A stretch of 64,000 nt of DNA from Vombatus ursinus (Eukaryota; Chordata; Mammalia; Diprotodontia; Vombatidae): the NCBI RefSeq assembly GCF_900497805.2, contig NW_020954610.1:24817882-24881881 (forward strand). Reading direction: 5' to 3'. Both the position numbers and the translations under genes were made by a program. How positions within the stretch are numbered: the stretch's first letter is position 1; the number at the start of each line of letters is the position of its first letter. Shown one piece after another: positions 32,578 through 44,375 of this stretch. The notes under the pieces were generated by a model. It searched no databases, was not told where the DNA came from, and saw only the letters and a list, made by a program, of their open reading frames with translations.

Positions 32578-32812
32578 AATGGTATTTTGTAAAGAACACT
32601 GGACTGGAAGACTGGAAAGACCTGGATTCAAATCCTGATCCTGACACTAGGTGGCCATGGGCACCTATCTCTAATCATCAGCTTCTTCATCTATGAAGTG
32701 AGAGTAATGATATCTGCAGGACCCACCTCACAGTATTGTTGAAATCAAATATGGCAATACTTTGCAAGCTCTTAAGAACTATGTAAAAATCATCTACTAT
32801 TATGATCATTTA
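32578..32812 (+). repeat. THER/MIR SINE
   Basis: 'gacctggattcaaatcctga', 'gtaatgatatctgcaggacc' and the 3' 'caaatatggcaatactttgc' in consensus order. Confidence 0.75.
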
Positions 32813-32814
32813 AT

Positions 32815-33580
32815 TAATTACAAGATTACAATAATAATGGTTCTGCCATTCACTCCACATATGAACAAATGAACAAAACATTGGTGAAAGCTACACCTTT
32901 GCCTCTCACTGGCTGAGATGGCATTGCTTTCTATGGTTTCCCTAGTGGGTCTGTGCAAGAAGACATGCACTATTCCTTTAAGCTACCATATCAAGAATAA
33001 GAGTGTTCTTTGATGGTTTATTATCCCTATCCTTGGTTATATCTCTCTTTCAAATTTTCCACTCATCCAGAGTTAGACTTTCTTATTCACACTATCAAGC
33101 TCTGGGGTGTAGTGAAGGAAACAGCAGATTGCAATGTATTTAAGGTCATGTGATAGCAGATACCTTTGGAACCTTATCTTTGGTAAGGGATGTGAAGAAA
33201 ATGAAGCAGAGATTGTCATAATGGTAATTCATGATAAATTGTTATTTTCTACTTATTGATGGATAAGTATACTGACAATTCTAAAGGCATTTCTTTAAAA
33301 AAAAAAGATTTTTTTAAAAACTTGGAAGCTTAAGCTTCCCTTAAAACTACAATCAAAGGAAGCGTCTTGGAGGGGGAAATGCCTCTACCTACTCAGAATC
33401 ATCAGAAAATTTTAAAACAGTTGAGCACCCAAAGCCTGAATCATATTCCAATCAAAAAGAATAAGTGTCAAAAAGTTTGTAATTACATATGCTGAATTTG
33501 TAAAGATAGAAATTCTATTGCTCAAGTGACTATGAGTTTGAGGAAAGTAAGAACTATGCTTGGTAATTGGTTAAAAGTAA
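32815..33580. other. No gene or recognised repeat
   Basis: About 760 bases. Nothing recognised; A/T homopolymers near 33,298-33,320. Confidence 0.4.
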
Positions 33581-33585
33581 TATTT

Positions 33586-33762
33586 GGGGAGCAGGTAGGT
33601 GGCACAGTAGATAGAGCACTGGCCCTGAAGTCAGGAGGACCTGAGTTCAAATCTGGCCTCAGACCAAATATTTGACACTTACTAGCTGTGACCCTGGGCA
33701 AATCACTTAACCCCAACTGCCTTAAAAAAATAAATAAATAAATTTTAAAAATAAAAATAAAA
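33586..33762 (+). repeat. A-tailed tRNA SINE (WSINE1/WALLSI-like)
   Basis: 'caggtaggtggcacagtaga' to a mixed A-rich tail (TAAATAAATAAA). Nearly complete. Confidence 0.88.
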
Positions 33763-33845
33763 TTTGACCTGCTCTATAGGACTCATCCTTGGCATTTTTT
33801 TGGCTAGTAAGAGGACACACATGCACTACCAGGCACACTTGTGTA

Positions 33846-33870
33846 CACACACACACACACACACACACAG
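33846..33870. repeat. CA microsatellite
   Basis: Pure (CA)n. Confidence 0.95.
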
Positions 33871-34445
33871 AGACACTTCTTTTCTTTCAGTAGAAATCAA
33901 GATTGCACTAAAATAGAAAGTATGTGAGGGGGAGAAAGGCAATTGAGAAAATGGAACCTAAAGAAAATGAACTAAAACCTCAGACTATATAGACTTAGTA
34001 CTAGAGAATTATCTAGGCTTCACAACCTACTTTTCTGCTTAAAGAAAAAATTCTTTAGTCATTTCTTCTTTGTGCCTTAGCTATATAGTTTCTATGGTGA
34101 ATTTATTTAATTCACAGTGCTGTATTCTTCCCAGCTCTGAAGAGGATAAAAGGGAAAGCTTCCAAGAACATAGATCCCAAAGCCTAACTTATGAGATTCC
34201 TTAGCCAGTTACTGTCCAATACACCAACCTCTTCTACCACTATGTCCTTTGAAGATTGCTGGGATTTCTCTAGTAGAGAGATAAGCACATTTCATAAGAC
34301 TTTACTGTCAGTAATCACTACCTCTCCTTACACTTCCTATTAGTGACCTCAAAACTTTAAGGAAATAAAAGAAGATTGCTCTTCGCAACTAAGCTAAGGA
34401 GCCCTTACTTAGTATAACAGTTATTCATTGAAGTCTCAGGCTGGT
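33871..34445. other. No gene or recognised repeat
   Basis: About 570 bases, nothing recognised. Confidence 0.4.
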
Positions 34446-34449
34446 TTTA

Positions 34450-34486
34450 CATAGGATCATAGATTTAGAGCTGGAAGGAGCCTTCT
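34450..34486. repeat. MIR3/L3-type start, cut by a Mar1 SINE
   Basis: 'ggatcatagatttagagctg' is the shared MIR3/L3 end; it is broken off at the SINE. Confidence 0.5.
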
Positions 34487-34487
34487 G

Positions 34488-34763
34488 TTGTTGTTCAGTC
34501 ATTTCAGTCATATCTGACTCTTCATAACCCCATATGGGTTTTGTTTTGGGTTTTTTTTGTTTTGTTTTGTTTTGTTTTGTTTTGTTTTGTTTTGGCAAAG
34601 GTACTGAGGTGATTTGCCATTTCCTTCTTCATGGGATTAAAGCAAACAGAGGTTAAATGATTTGCCCAGGTTCACACAGCTAGTGAGTGTTTAGGGCAGA
34701 TTTGAACTCAGGCCTTCTTGACTGCAGGCCCAGCACTCTATCCACTGGACCATTCAGTTGCTT
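34488..34763 (-). repeat. Mar1-type CORE-SINE with TTTTG expansion
   Basis: Minus strand from 'gttgttgttcagtcatttca' to 'ccactggaccattcagttgc'. A (TTTTG)8-type expansion at 34,553-34,594 sits where other copies have a short T run. Confidence 0.9.
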
Positions 34764-34779
34764 TCATAAGAACCTTAGA

Positions 34780-35487
34780 GGCCAACTATTGGACATCACA
34801 AACTGGATGTTATGTAGACATCTTATACTCATCATATCTAAAACTAAATTTATCATTCCTACCCCAACCCCTCCCCCCATCTTCCCTGTTACTGTTGAAT
34901 ACAATAATATTAACTCTCCCAATTTTCTAACCTCACAGTCTTAGTGCCATCCTTACTCCTCACTCTCTCTCACCTCCCATATCCAATTTGTTGGCAAATC
35001 TTGTTGATTTTACCTCCATAACATCTCACATATGTTCCCTTTTCTCTTCTGACACTGCTACTACCCTGGTACAGGCCCTTATCACCTCACCCCTGTATTT
35101 TTGTATTAGCCTGCTGATTGGACTCCCTGCCTCTTTCCCCAATCCAATTCATACTCCACTAGAATATTTCCCAGCTCCATTCATTTTTCATTGGTTATCC
35201 CTTATGCCCAAAATGTTCTCTTTCCTCATCTCTGCTCCTATCTTTCCTCAGGTCCCAGATAAAACCTCACCTTCTATAGGAAGAATTTCTTGATCCCCCT
35301 TAATATTAGCACCTTCCCTGTTCCAAATTTATCATTTAATATACCTTATTTGTACATAGTTGTCTGAATACTGTCTCCTCCATTAGACTATGACTCCCCA
35401 AGGACAGGGACTATCCTTTTTCTGTATCCCCAACACTAAACACAGTACCTGGCATATAATGGGCACTTGTAAAGATCTATTAACTGA
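34780..35487 (+). mobile_element. L2 LINE 3' portion
   Basis: ORF2 C-terminal text reads 'DTATTLVQALITSPLYFC' (frame from 34,988), the L2 'TTLVQALITSRLDYC' segment. The 3' UTR end is 'gacaggg' then 'cacagtacctggcatataat'. Frames are broken. Confidence 0.9.
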
Positions 35488-35529
35488 CTAATCTGACTCC
35501 CAAGGTCATACAGGTAGTGATAGAAGCAG

Positions 35530-35702
35530 GATAGAATACAATATGACACAATTGAAATAACTTTGGCCTGATGGCCCAAGTTTAAATATTATCACTACTA
35601 TTTACTATTTACTATTTAGCTTTAACCTCTTTTTTCTTCATCAATAAGAGGGCTTGGAATAGATCATTTCTAAGAGTTCTTCCACATCTAAATCCTAGTA
35701 TC
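35530..35702 (+). repeat. tRNA SINE with L3/CR1 tail
   Basis: 'aatagatcatttctaagagt' then 'tcttccacatctaaatccta'; same architecture as 28.5 and 32.1 kb. Confidence 0.55.
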
Positions 35703-37075
35703 TTTTAAGTATCTCAAGATACACATTGGATTCAAATTTGTTCTGTCAGGGAAAACTGTACTTTCACACAATTTCTGGAAGGAGGCATATGGAACAGTGA
35801 GAAAGAAACACAACTAACCTGCCCAATGAGCCAAATTTCACAGAATTCCTGGAAATCAATTGGATGACATAATGTAACCAGAAATGTTCTCATATCCAAA
35901 TTTGTTAGTTAACTTGTCAATTTTTTTTAATTAACATGATAGCTGAAAAAAAATTTCAAATGGGCAGATCACATGTTCTTTTTATTTTGTTCATTCAATT
36001 ATTTATTTATTTTCTAACTTTTTATCAGTTCCAGTGAAACTCTGTAGTGGAAAAAGTTACCAAGATATTGGATGCTATATTAAATTGAGTTCTACCATTA
36101 ATAGTGATATCAAAGTAAGGAAAGCAGAGCAACTGAGCTTTGGGAGTAACAAGTCACCAGCTTTGGGCCATTGATGTTTGCTTATAGTCTTGACTGCCTA
36201 TATGCCGTATGGTTGGTTTCCCATCTCTAATATGCTTCTAGGGCAGGGAAACCTCAGGGATTAGTTGGGGGAAGCCCCATAGTAGTACATTCTGCACTAC
36301 ATGATATAAAAGTGCATAATGCATAAGTGTGACACATGGAAGTTTCCAGAAATTTCTTGAAAAGATCCAGGATGAAGGAGCATGTATAGCATAGAAGAAG
36401 CTTTCCTCAAGCCATGGCATCCAAAAACATTCATAGAGGCTTCTTGAAATATCATGAATATCAAATTTCATAGTAAATATTACGGATAATACTAACATTA
36501 CTTTGCATCTGACCTTCAAAATGTGCAAACAACAAACTGATAAGTTCATGTATAAATGGTCCAAAATACATTTTGTGCTGTTTTGCTAAATTATTTACAT
36601 AAGTTGTTCATTCTAGGATTGGTTTTATTTGAAATTTATTATTTGTTTTTGTTGATGTGCTCTTGATTTTGATTATACTGTCTTTGATTCTTATTTTAAT
36701 GTGTCTTTCAGTAGAATATAAAATAAAATTGATCAATTAATAAATAAATAAAGCAGGCACAATTACAGGCTCAATACTTTTTTTTGAAACCAGCCCTGGT
36801 GACATGATTCATTCTGAACCACATAATGATGGAGGATAAAAAGAGGGGTTAGGCAGGACCTTGTTGCAGTAAAAGAATGTGGCCACTGGATGGAATTCAG
36901 GTACTCTTAGGTATTTTTTTCTGATGTATCCATAGATGTGTTCCCCCTTTGCTGTTATGTGTTTTGTGGCAGAGCCTTATGCACTAGAGTACATCTTACT
37001 GCTGATATGCCTAAAGTCTGAGGAACAGAGTCAAGAGAAACCAAAGAACTGGCAATAATGAATGTGTATCACATG
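35703..37075. other. No gene or recognised repeat
   Basis: 1.4 kb. A 108-codon minus frame (36,238-36,564) has no motif I recognise. An A/T-rich tail (taaataaataaag) ends near 36,755, as an old LINE or cDNA copy might, but I cannot assign it. Confidence 0.35.
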
Positions 37076-37079
37076 TCTA

Positions 37080-37287
37080 TAGAGTCATAGATTTAGAGCT
37101 GAACACGATCTTAGGGATCACCTACTCCAATACACTTTACAGATGAAGAACCTTAGGCCAAAGAGGTTTAAGTGACTTGTTCAAGGTAACACAGTAGATG
37201 CAAAACTTGGGACAGAGGAAAAGGGAGGGGAAAAACCCAGATCTCTTCTTACTCCATATCCAATACTCTTTTTACTGCACCTGCTAA
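37080..37287. repeat. MIR3-type SINE
   Basis: 'gagtcatagatttagagctg', 'ttacagatgaagaaccttag' and 'tactccatatccaatactct' in MIR3 order. Confidence 0.65.
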
Positions 37288-37544
37288 AGGTGATTTTCTT
37301 TCCTTTGACAGCATCTTCTGAGGCATTTTCTTGCCCTTAAGATGTGGTGTGCCAGTATGAGTCCATGCATATTAATTTTTATTGTCTTTTCTCTTCCTAA
37401 TAAATATTTTAATATATGGTATTTAGAATGATGTAAATAGCAAGGAAAAGCTGGGGAAGATTTATGTGTTTCTATGAATCAAGAAAGTAGTTGTCAATTC
37501 CAAGCCTTAAAATGTTTGTATGTACGGTGTGTATCTATGTAATA

Positions 37545-37793
37545 CAGTAATATCTAATATTTATATAGCACTTTAAGTTTTATAAAGCACTTTACAAAAT
37601 TATCTCATTTCATCCTCACAACCTTGAAACGTAGGTGCTATTGTTATTCCTATTTTATACATGAGAAAACCTTGGCAGGCAGAAGTTTAGTGATTTGCCC
37701 AGCGTCGCACAGCTAGTAAGTGTTTGAGAGAGAATTTGAACTCAGGTCTCCTTGACTCCAAGTATAGCATGCTAGACATTAAATCACCTAGCT
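37545..37793 (-). repeat. THER/MIR SINE
   Basis: 'taatatttatatagcacttt', 'atctcatttcatcctcacaa', 'gcacagctagtaagtgtttg', 'gaactcaggtctccttgact': full-length, minus strand. Confidence 0.88.
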
Positions 37794-37799
37794 CTTTGC

Positions 37800-38290
37800 A
37801 AAGCATGACTTGAAAGTCATAATAAAACTATGGCTTTGTTTCTGTAGGAGAATGGCATTGTGAATTTAGCAGAATATACAAATTCTCCTTGTTCCATTTT
37901 TAAAGAAATAGTAGAAATCTCTGACAAAGCACAGGGAAACCAAGGACCCAAGTTTTCTTCCTGCTCATTAAATTCATTTTACTTACAAAGACAAAAACAG
38001 TAAGACTACTGCACACTACTCTGATAATAATTGCCACTGGGGAAGAAATTTAAATATGTTTGCTATCACATATATCTCCATCTACTAATGCTTTACGTTG
38101 GTTTATCGCAGGAGCTGTAATAACCCAATCCTACAGTTGTCAATAATTAAGGCTTATGTTTCAGCAAGGTTAAATTATGATGCCTTTAACTTCCGTGGTG
38201 GTTAAAAATATGTATATAATGTTAAGACAGTGGTGCTCAGCTTTCCTTTTTCAGGTGCTACTTGATAGATAGGTACTCTTTTCTTCATAG
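37800..38290. other. No gene or recognised repeat
   Basis: About 490 bases, nothing recognised. Confidence 0.4.
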
Positions 38291-38293
38291 TAG

Positions 38294-38508
38294 GGGTTTT
38301 TAATCTGGAGCTCATCAAATTGGTTTAAAAATATATATTTTTGATAACTCTATCTCATTATAATAGGTGCCCTTTGTAACCTGAGTATTTTATTTAAAAA
38401 CATTCCATTCCATTTAAAAACATTATTCTGAAAAGGGATCTATAGGCTTTAGATAGATTGCAAAAGGATTTCATGGAACAAAAAAAGGTTAAGAAGCCCT
38501 GTGCTAAA
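38294..38508. mobile_element. hAT-type nonautonomous DNA transposon
   Basis: Same family as 2.8 kb: interior 'aaaacattattctgaaaagg' and right end 'aggttaagaagccctgtgct'. Confidence 0.65.
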
Positions 38509-38519
38509 CAAAATATACT

Positions 38520-38860
38520 AGACTGAAGAGAGATAATTCAGAAGGTCCCTTATGAGCGATAGAGGTCATTAGAGGAGGGTTTCCAACCAGAAAGTCCAGG
38601 TGTATGAACTGTCACTCATGCTCTTTCTGATTTTTCTTAAGTGGGCCAACCCACTCAAACAATACATGTTTATTAATAAATAGTAATAAATTAACAAATA
38701 CTTATAAATACCATTCATGATTATCAATAATATTATTTAATGTAATTGTATTATATTATACATAATACAATATAATTATACATTATATAATAGAATTAAT
38801 ATATTAAAGATATTAATATTATTGCCACTGTTAATATACATATTACTGATATTTATTGCT
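38520..38860. other. AT-rich stretch, no gene
   Basis: Very AT-rich with repeated TTAATA/TATTAT words from 38,680; no recognisable element. Confidence 0.5.
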
Positions 38861-38861
38861 C

Positions 38862-38965
38862 TCAATTAATAAGTGTTTATTAATAAATATGTTTCAGATA
38901 CTATACTAGGTACTGAGGATACAAATACAAGATGAAACAATCTCTACTTGCAAAGAGAGATTGCA
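38862..38965 (-). repeat. L2 3' end
   Basis: 'actatactaggtactgagga' and 'gatgaaacaatctctacttg' are reverse-complement L2 3' end. Confidence 0.55.
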
Positions 38966-39011
38966 ACTCTTCAATTTTCTCTGAGACAACAAATATACAC
39001 ATGCATAAACG

Positions 39012-39110
39012 TATGTGTATAGATAGACACACATGTTTATATGTGTATAGATAGACACACATGTTTATATGTGTATAGATAGACATACATGTTTATATGT
39101 GTATATAGGT
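39012..39110. repeat. 28-bp minisatellite, three copies
   Basis: Tandem units begin at 39,012, 39,040 and 39,068; the first two are identical and the third differs at one base. A partial fourth follows. Confidence 0.95.
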
Positions 39111-39304
39111 GTATTTGCATATATGTGTATTATGTTGTGAGGTACTATGAAACCCTCAACAATTTTTGTGTACTTGTACTAAGATATGAATCATTTAACT
39201 CCCAAGCACAAAGCTCTACAGAGCTCATTTTTATAGTTGAGTATGTTTTATGACAATTAGCTTAATAGTCTAGATTACTGTTTGCAAAGAAATTTGGATT
39301 AATG

Positions 39305-39491
39305 CAGGGATGAGGAACTTTTGGCCTTGAGACCACATGTGTCCTCGGTTCTTGGGTGCAGTCTTTTGACTGAGTCCAGGTTTTACAGAACACATCTTTT
39401 TGTTGAAGGGATTTGTTCTGTGAAGTTTGGATTCAGTCAAAGGACCCCATTTGAGGACCTAGGCCTTAAGGCCACAAATTCCTCACCCCTG
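39305..39491. mobile_element. hAT MITE, near-palindromic, intact target duplication
   Basis: 187 bases; starts CAGGGATGAGGAA and ends TTCCTCACCCCTG, with the whole interior roughly palindromic. GATTAATG repeated at 39,297-39,304 and 39,492-39,499, the 8 bp expected of hAT. Confidence 0.95.
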
Positions 39492-39499
39492 GATTAATG

Positions 39500-40070
39500 C
39501 AATCTTTGGAAATCTATGATGTTCAATGGGAAAAGATTTGAATTTTTTTGTCTGTTTTGTTTGATTTTTAATTTACAGTGGTTATTCAATAAACATCTTC
39601 TTTGATCCATCAAAGAACAAAAAGAAAGGAATGACATTCTGAGCCAAAAAAAAAAAAGGAGAAGAAAAAGGAAAAGAAAAGATTGCCCTCTCTACCCTCC
39701 CTTCCTTCTTTTCTCTTTTTATAAAAAGGTCAGTGCATGGGTAATGGTCTTGGTTTGATTGGATAGTCTTTTGATATACAAGTGCTTTCTGGGTTGTCAC
39801 AAAATAAGGAGACTACAGAGACATACAAAAATAGATAACTAGAAAACTTCTCTAGACCTTTTTTATAAAGTATAACTACAAAGTACATGTATCTCAGCAT
39901 AAAATCTTTCAGTCAAAGAAGTCATTTCTTGCTTATGACAGCTTTAGAATAATTTTAGGTACTGATGATTCACTTACTCATTCATTTGTGTATGGATATA
40001 TGTGTGTATTTATTAGCCATTTACATTGACTTAGGTCTATGTGGACATCTAATTTGAATGTGACTACTGA
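39500..40070. other. No gene or recognised repeat
   Basis: About 570 bases; an A-rich tract at 39,646-39,690. Nothing else recognised. Confidence 0.4.
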
Positions 40071-40074
40071 GTTA

Positions 40075-40245
40075 GGATACCTAGCCTCCAGTTCCTGCCC
40101 TGCTTCTACCTAGTCATGTGATGGTGAGCAAGTCATGCATACATCTCTGGGCTTCTGTTTTTCTCATCTGTAGAACAAGAGAGTTGAAATAGAATATCTC
40201 TTTCAGGCTCAATGACTCTTTAATGTTTGTAATCTGTGATTCAAT
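40075..40245 (+). repeat. Degraded tRNA-type SINE
   Basis: 'tagtcatgtgatggtgagca' then 'tgtttttctcatctgtagaa' and a CR1-like end. Diverged. Confidence 0.5.
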
Positions 40246-40249
40246 GCCC

Positions 40250-41030
40250 CAACTTATAAATATTACATGAACTGGATCTAATATTGATGGTCCCACAACC
40301 ACCACCACCCCCCCATTCCCAAATCATATCTCTGATTTATTTTGCCACCATTCAGAGATCTCATTGGGAAACTTCCAAATAAACCTTCACAGATATTAAT
40401 AAAGTATCTCCATGTCTTATGCAAGTTCTCAAGGTAACTGTATATCAGATATAGACAGCCTTTATTTAAACTCCACAGAAAATATATATGATTCATTTCA
40501 TATAAAATCAATATACTTTTCCTCTCTCTCCATTGAGTACCACCTTCCTCGAAGGGGCCTATACAGTGCTCTAGATAAATACAACAGTTTATAGTTTAGA
40601 TTCTACTTGGAAGAGTTTTGAACTTGGGTTTGTTAGAGATAGTCCTTTGACATTCCAGTGATTCATTTCTTTGCTATAGGAACTTATGCAGTTCTTCAAA
40701 CTTAGTTCAGAATTTCCCTTTCTCTTTCTGGAAGGCTGGAATTTAGTAATACTCTATTATGTGATTTCTCTGAACAAAGGCCACATGGATTAAGAGCATA
40801 TGCAGCTTCATGTGCTTCTCTGGGTCTGGGTTCTGGCACTCAAATTTCAGGATTAAGTCAAGGTTTAAGAACTGGCTACTCCACCTCTACCCCAATTGCT
40901 AACATCTCTTGGAGATGAAGGGAGATGGTTTGTTGCTTGTACCCTAAGGGGCTGTACCAGTGCCAATGCTGAGTCATCCCAAAGGGAACAAAGCATCTCT
41001 CAGGCTTCTGGGACCTGACTCATGTTCAGC
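40250..41030. other. No gene or recognised repeat
   Basis: About 780 bases. No exon or repeat identified. Confidence 0.4.
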
Positions 41031-41131
41031 TCCCTCTCTCTCTCCTTGCCTTTCTCTTATCCTTTGTCTCCTCTCTGTCTCTGTCTGTCTGTCTGTCTGT
41101 CACTCTCTCTCTCTTTCTCTCTCTCTCTAAA
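41031..41131. repeat. CT/TCTG microsatellite
   Basis: Pyrimidine tract with (TCTG)n core. Confidence 0.95.
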
Positions 41132-41339
41132 GGCAAAAACTGGACCTTCTGATACTTCTGGCCCAGCTTACCCCCTATTATGGACCCAACACAAAGAGTT
41201 TGCTCCAACCCACAAGTCTATACAGTCTATTACCACTCAATGACAGTCAAATTCCTAAACAAAGAATCTCCAACCTGTAAACTCATCAAGTTGACTCTTT
41301 GATAAATCCCCTAAGTATTCAACAAACTACTTCTTCTGT

Positions 41340-41536
41340 CATTTCTTATAGTTTGCTAAACCTGAATTTGTCATTATACCTGAAACTTAACAAATCTAAA
41401 ACCAAATTCTTCATCTCTCTTTTTATTGATGCTAGATAATTTGTTGGAAAACATAAAGATAACAATCTCAGCCTCTACTTAAAACAGAGAATTGTGCAAA
41501 GTAAAATTGGATAATATGTTTGGAACACATAAATTG
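41340..41536 (+). repeat. Rearranged second copy of 42,394-42,809 segments
   Basis: 41,340-41,454 matches 42,695-42,809 (about 7 differences in 115 bases) and 41,455-41,536 matches 42,394-42,475 (about 7 in 82). The order is reversed relative to the other copy, in the same orientation. Confidence 0.9.
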
Positions 41537-41732
41537 TTATACACATGTAAGTATTATTGTCATAACATCCATGTTACTCAAGAGACAGTCTACATTTCCT
41601 GCCCCTATTTCCTGAAAATCCACTCATTTTCATGTTCAGCATCAGATGTGAAAGGCATCCATGGAAAGAAAAGGCCACATGGCCACCTATCATTGATATC
41701 AAGTCACCTAATAGTATAAGGAAATTTATATT

Positions 41733-41875
41733 TGCTAGGTTCTCTCTCTCTGTCTCTGTCTCTTTGTCTCTTTGTCTCTCTCTGCCCCTCACACCCTCTG
41801 TCTCTCTCTGTCTTTGTGTATATATCTTTCTCTCTCTCTCTCTCTCCTCTAATTCTCTTTCTCTGTCTTTCTCCA
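41733..41875. repeat. CT microsatellite
   Basis: (TCTC)n/(TCTG)n pyrimidine tract. Confidence 0.95.
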
Positions 41876-41879
41876 TGGC

Positions 41880-42330
41880 CCTTAGTACATATAGGTTTAT
41901 ATGAATGGCAGTGAGGGACCTATCTGAATATGAATTTCCAAAATTCTTCCATATTAACAGAAAATGGGTTTAATATCAATACTAGAATATCCTCAGGGCC
42001 TACCCAGGACATGTCTACAGATGGGGAGTTTTGATAGTTTAACTCCTCTTCCCTAGAGCATTTGATATTAAGATTCTTGCTTATTGTGGCTCTGGAATGA
42101 GAGTCCAGCTGTTTGCCCTTATGGCTTCAATCACACGTATGCAGTTGTGACAGATATATGAAAGTCTTGCTGATGTCTTTTAGATTACTGAAAGAGTAGG
42201 TGAGGACAGGACATGATTTCCTTTGGTTATGCAAGAGGTTCCTAAGAAAAGGAAAAATACCTTTTTTTTTTTTTAGAAGATAACATAGTGATTAAATTGC
42301 TACTACTTGATGAACAATTATAAGAAAAGA
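41880..42330. other. No gene or recognised repeat
   Basis: About 450 bases, nothing recognised. Confidence 0.4.
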
Positions 42331-42334
42331 CCTT

Positions 42335-42480
42335 TTTGGTTCTAATGGCTCTGAATTGCTAAGTAACTTGCTAAGTTTTTTCATTTGTAAAACAAAGATA
42401 ATAATCCCAGCCTCTACTTAAAACAGAGAATTTTGCAAAGCAAAATCAGATAATATGTTTGGAACACATAAACTGTCTCT
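42335..42480 (+). repeat. MIR fragment
   Basis: 'ttttttcatttgtaaaacaa' then 'gataataatcccagcctcta' in MIR order. Confidence 0.5.
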
Positions 42481-42810
42481 GAAAATTCTCTCCTCCCTTA
42501 TCTTCTTTTCATTGTATCTCTCTGACCACCTCTTCTCCATATACACTGTTGTCATCCCTTCATCTTCTAGTCTCCCTGTATAATTCTCTGCATACTGACA
42601 CTCTCTCTCCCTCTTTCTGGGATCTACTTCATTCTGTCATTTCAATACAGATGACTCTCTCCTCCCCAGACTTGTCTCCCAAGCTTTGGTTCTACATTTC
42701 TTATAGTTTGCTAAACCTGAATTTCTTATTATACCTGAAACTTAACATATCTAAAACCAAATTCTTTATCTCTCTTGTCATTGATGTTAGATAATTTGTT
42801 GGAAAACATT
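42481..42810 (+). mobile_element. L2 ORF2 fragment
   Basis: The frame from 42,549 ends 'LKLNISKTKFFISLV', the L2 'LKLNMSKTELIIFP' segment; upstream 'LQSSLQMTL'-like text fits the preceding reverse-transcriptase part. Broken. Confidence 0.7.
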
Positions 42811-42857
42811 AATTAAATGTGTAGTCCTTCATTAGCAAGAGTTAATGAATTGAGGGA

Positions 42858-42968
42858 AAAGGAGGGAAGGCAGGAAGGAAGGATAGAAGGAAGAAAGGAA
42901 GGAAGGATGAGAGGGAGGAAGGAAGGCAAGAAAGAAGAGAGAGGGAAGGAGGAAGGTATGAAGAAAAG
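42858..42968. repeat. GGAA microsatellite
   Basis: Interrupted (GGAA)n purine tract. Confidence 0.93.
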
Positions 42969-43009
42969 AAAATAATTGGAAGCAAAACCATAAGATCTAT
43001 AGGTCTAAG

Positions 43010-43428
43010 CAGTACTGTAACTAAGGCAGGATAACAGGGCTTGTCCCAGGGTACAAATATTTAAAGGGCTCCAGGAGCACTTAGTGACTCCTTTAACATG
43101 TAGAAGGGAAGTGAGCTCAGTTCACAAGAGTAATTACTTAAAGTAGGAAATTATTAGATGCCTCCCCTAGTAATCATACTCCTGGTAGCTTCTCCCTGGC
43201 CTAGGCCAGACCTACTACAACTCCCTGAGGTAACCACTCCAGAACAAGCCCTTGTAGTTTCCTTGGTATCCTTGAGTGATCCAAACATAGAACATTGGAT
43301 CCCAAAGTCTTTGGTCTTCTTCCATATAGAGTCACCTGAATTTATCTTCAAGCATTTGATTTGAAAGAACCATTCATGGTATATTGTGTGATGCTTGCCC
43401 TGGGCACCAGAATTTCTAGTTACAGCTT
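43010..43428. mobile_element. Old hAT-type DNA transposon
   Basis: Ends 'cagtactgtaactaaggcag' and 'agaatttctagttacagctt' are inverted; flanks ggtctaag and agtccaag match at 6 of 8. Sub-terminal 'gggcttgtcccagg' and 'gccctgggcacc' are also inverted. Confidence 0.65.
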
Positions 43429-43434
43429 TGAGTC

Positions 43435-43975
43435 CAAGTCTTAATTAACCTTATATTCCTTAAAATTTCTTTCTGAAGCTGAAAAACAAGGGTGAAAGCA
43501 TGAACTGGCACTATGTTGAGTAAGTAAAGTATTACTAGGAATGTGAGATACAGCTGGAAAGGGCACTGTTTATCCAGTCAGGGTTCATGGAATTTTCGAA
43601 ATTCATTTACCAGTAACAGAAGACAGCCAACTATGATTCCCTTTTTGACCTTGCCTCTTTTGACATCAAGCTCCTTACTATCAAAACATGCTCTAAAAGA
43701 GCTTTTTCTACTGACCCTTCCATTTTAGTTGAGAATGATTATAGCAGCTACCTTTATGTTAATTTTGAGATTGTCTAAGAACTATGCCCCATGAATGTTA
43801 CTGAGGCACTCTAGTACAAGGTACTGGGGGGAGGTACTCAAAAAGACAATGATTCAGGCTTCCCAGGGTATTAAACAGCTTTATAAAACTGGGGCTATGG
43901 ACAAATGTAACCAAAACATTCTGGTAGATTTTTCTGGGGACAGCAAATGTTTAACTTGGTGGAGAGTACAGAAGT
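43435..43975. other. No gene or recognised repeat
   Basis: About 540 bases, nothing recognised. Confidence 0.4.
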
Positions 43976-43979
43976 ATAT

Positions 43980-44041
43980 TGTGTGTGGGTGTGTGTGTGG
44001 GTGTGGGTGTGGGTGTGTGTGTGTGTGGTGTGTGTGTGTAT
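43980..44041. repeat. GT microsatellite
   Basis: Interrupted (GT)n/(GGGT)n. Confidence 0.95.
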
Positions 44042-44137
44042 AAAAGGGACAGTTATCAAGATACCCCTCATCAGTTTATTTTCCTCCATTCCAGTTAATG
44101 AAGTAATAGAGAAGGGACAGAAAAGAGAAGAAAGGAA

Positions 44138-44207
44138 CAAACATGTATTAAGTACTCAACTATCTACCAGATATTGTACTAAGCACTTTACAAATATTTC
44201 ATTTGAC
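44138..44207 (-). repeat. Short MIR/L2-type fragment
   Basis: 'aacatgtattaagtactcaa' and 'gtactaagcactttacaaat'. Confidence 0.45.
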
Positions 44208-44375
44208 AGGTAACAATGACTAGAGATACTGAATGAAGTGCAAAGATATTTTTATACTGTGTTACTCTATTATAAAGTGTGAAAAATTTCTTATTTTAAA
44301 AAATTGTTGAAATTAGAAGGCAGTAAGCATTAGACAATATAAAAATTTTAAAATGGAGACACATTCTGTGCAAGA

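Noticed and set aside
36238-36564. 108-codon minus frame
   Set aside because: No recognisable motif, composition like surrounding AT-rich DNA, no splice or poly(A) context.
39012-39095. Short regularly repeated units resembling a CRISPR array
   Set aside because: Units are directly adjacent with no spacers, in a mammalian genome; a minisatellite.
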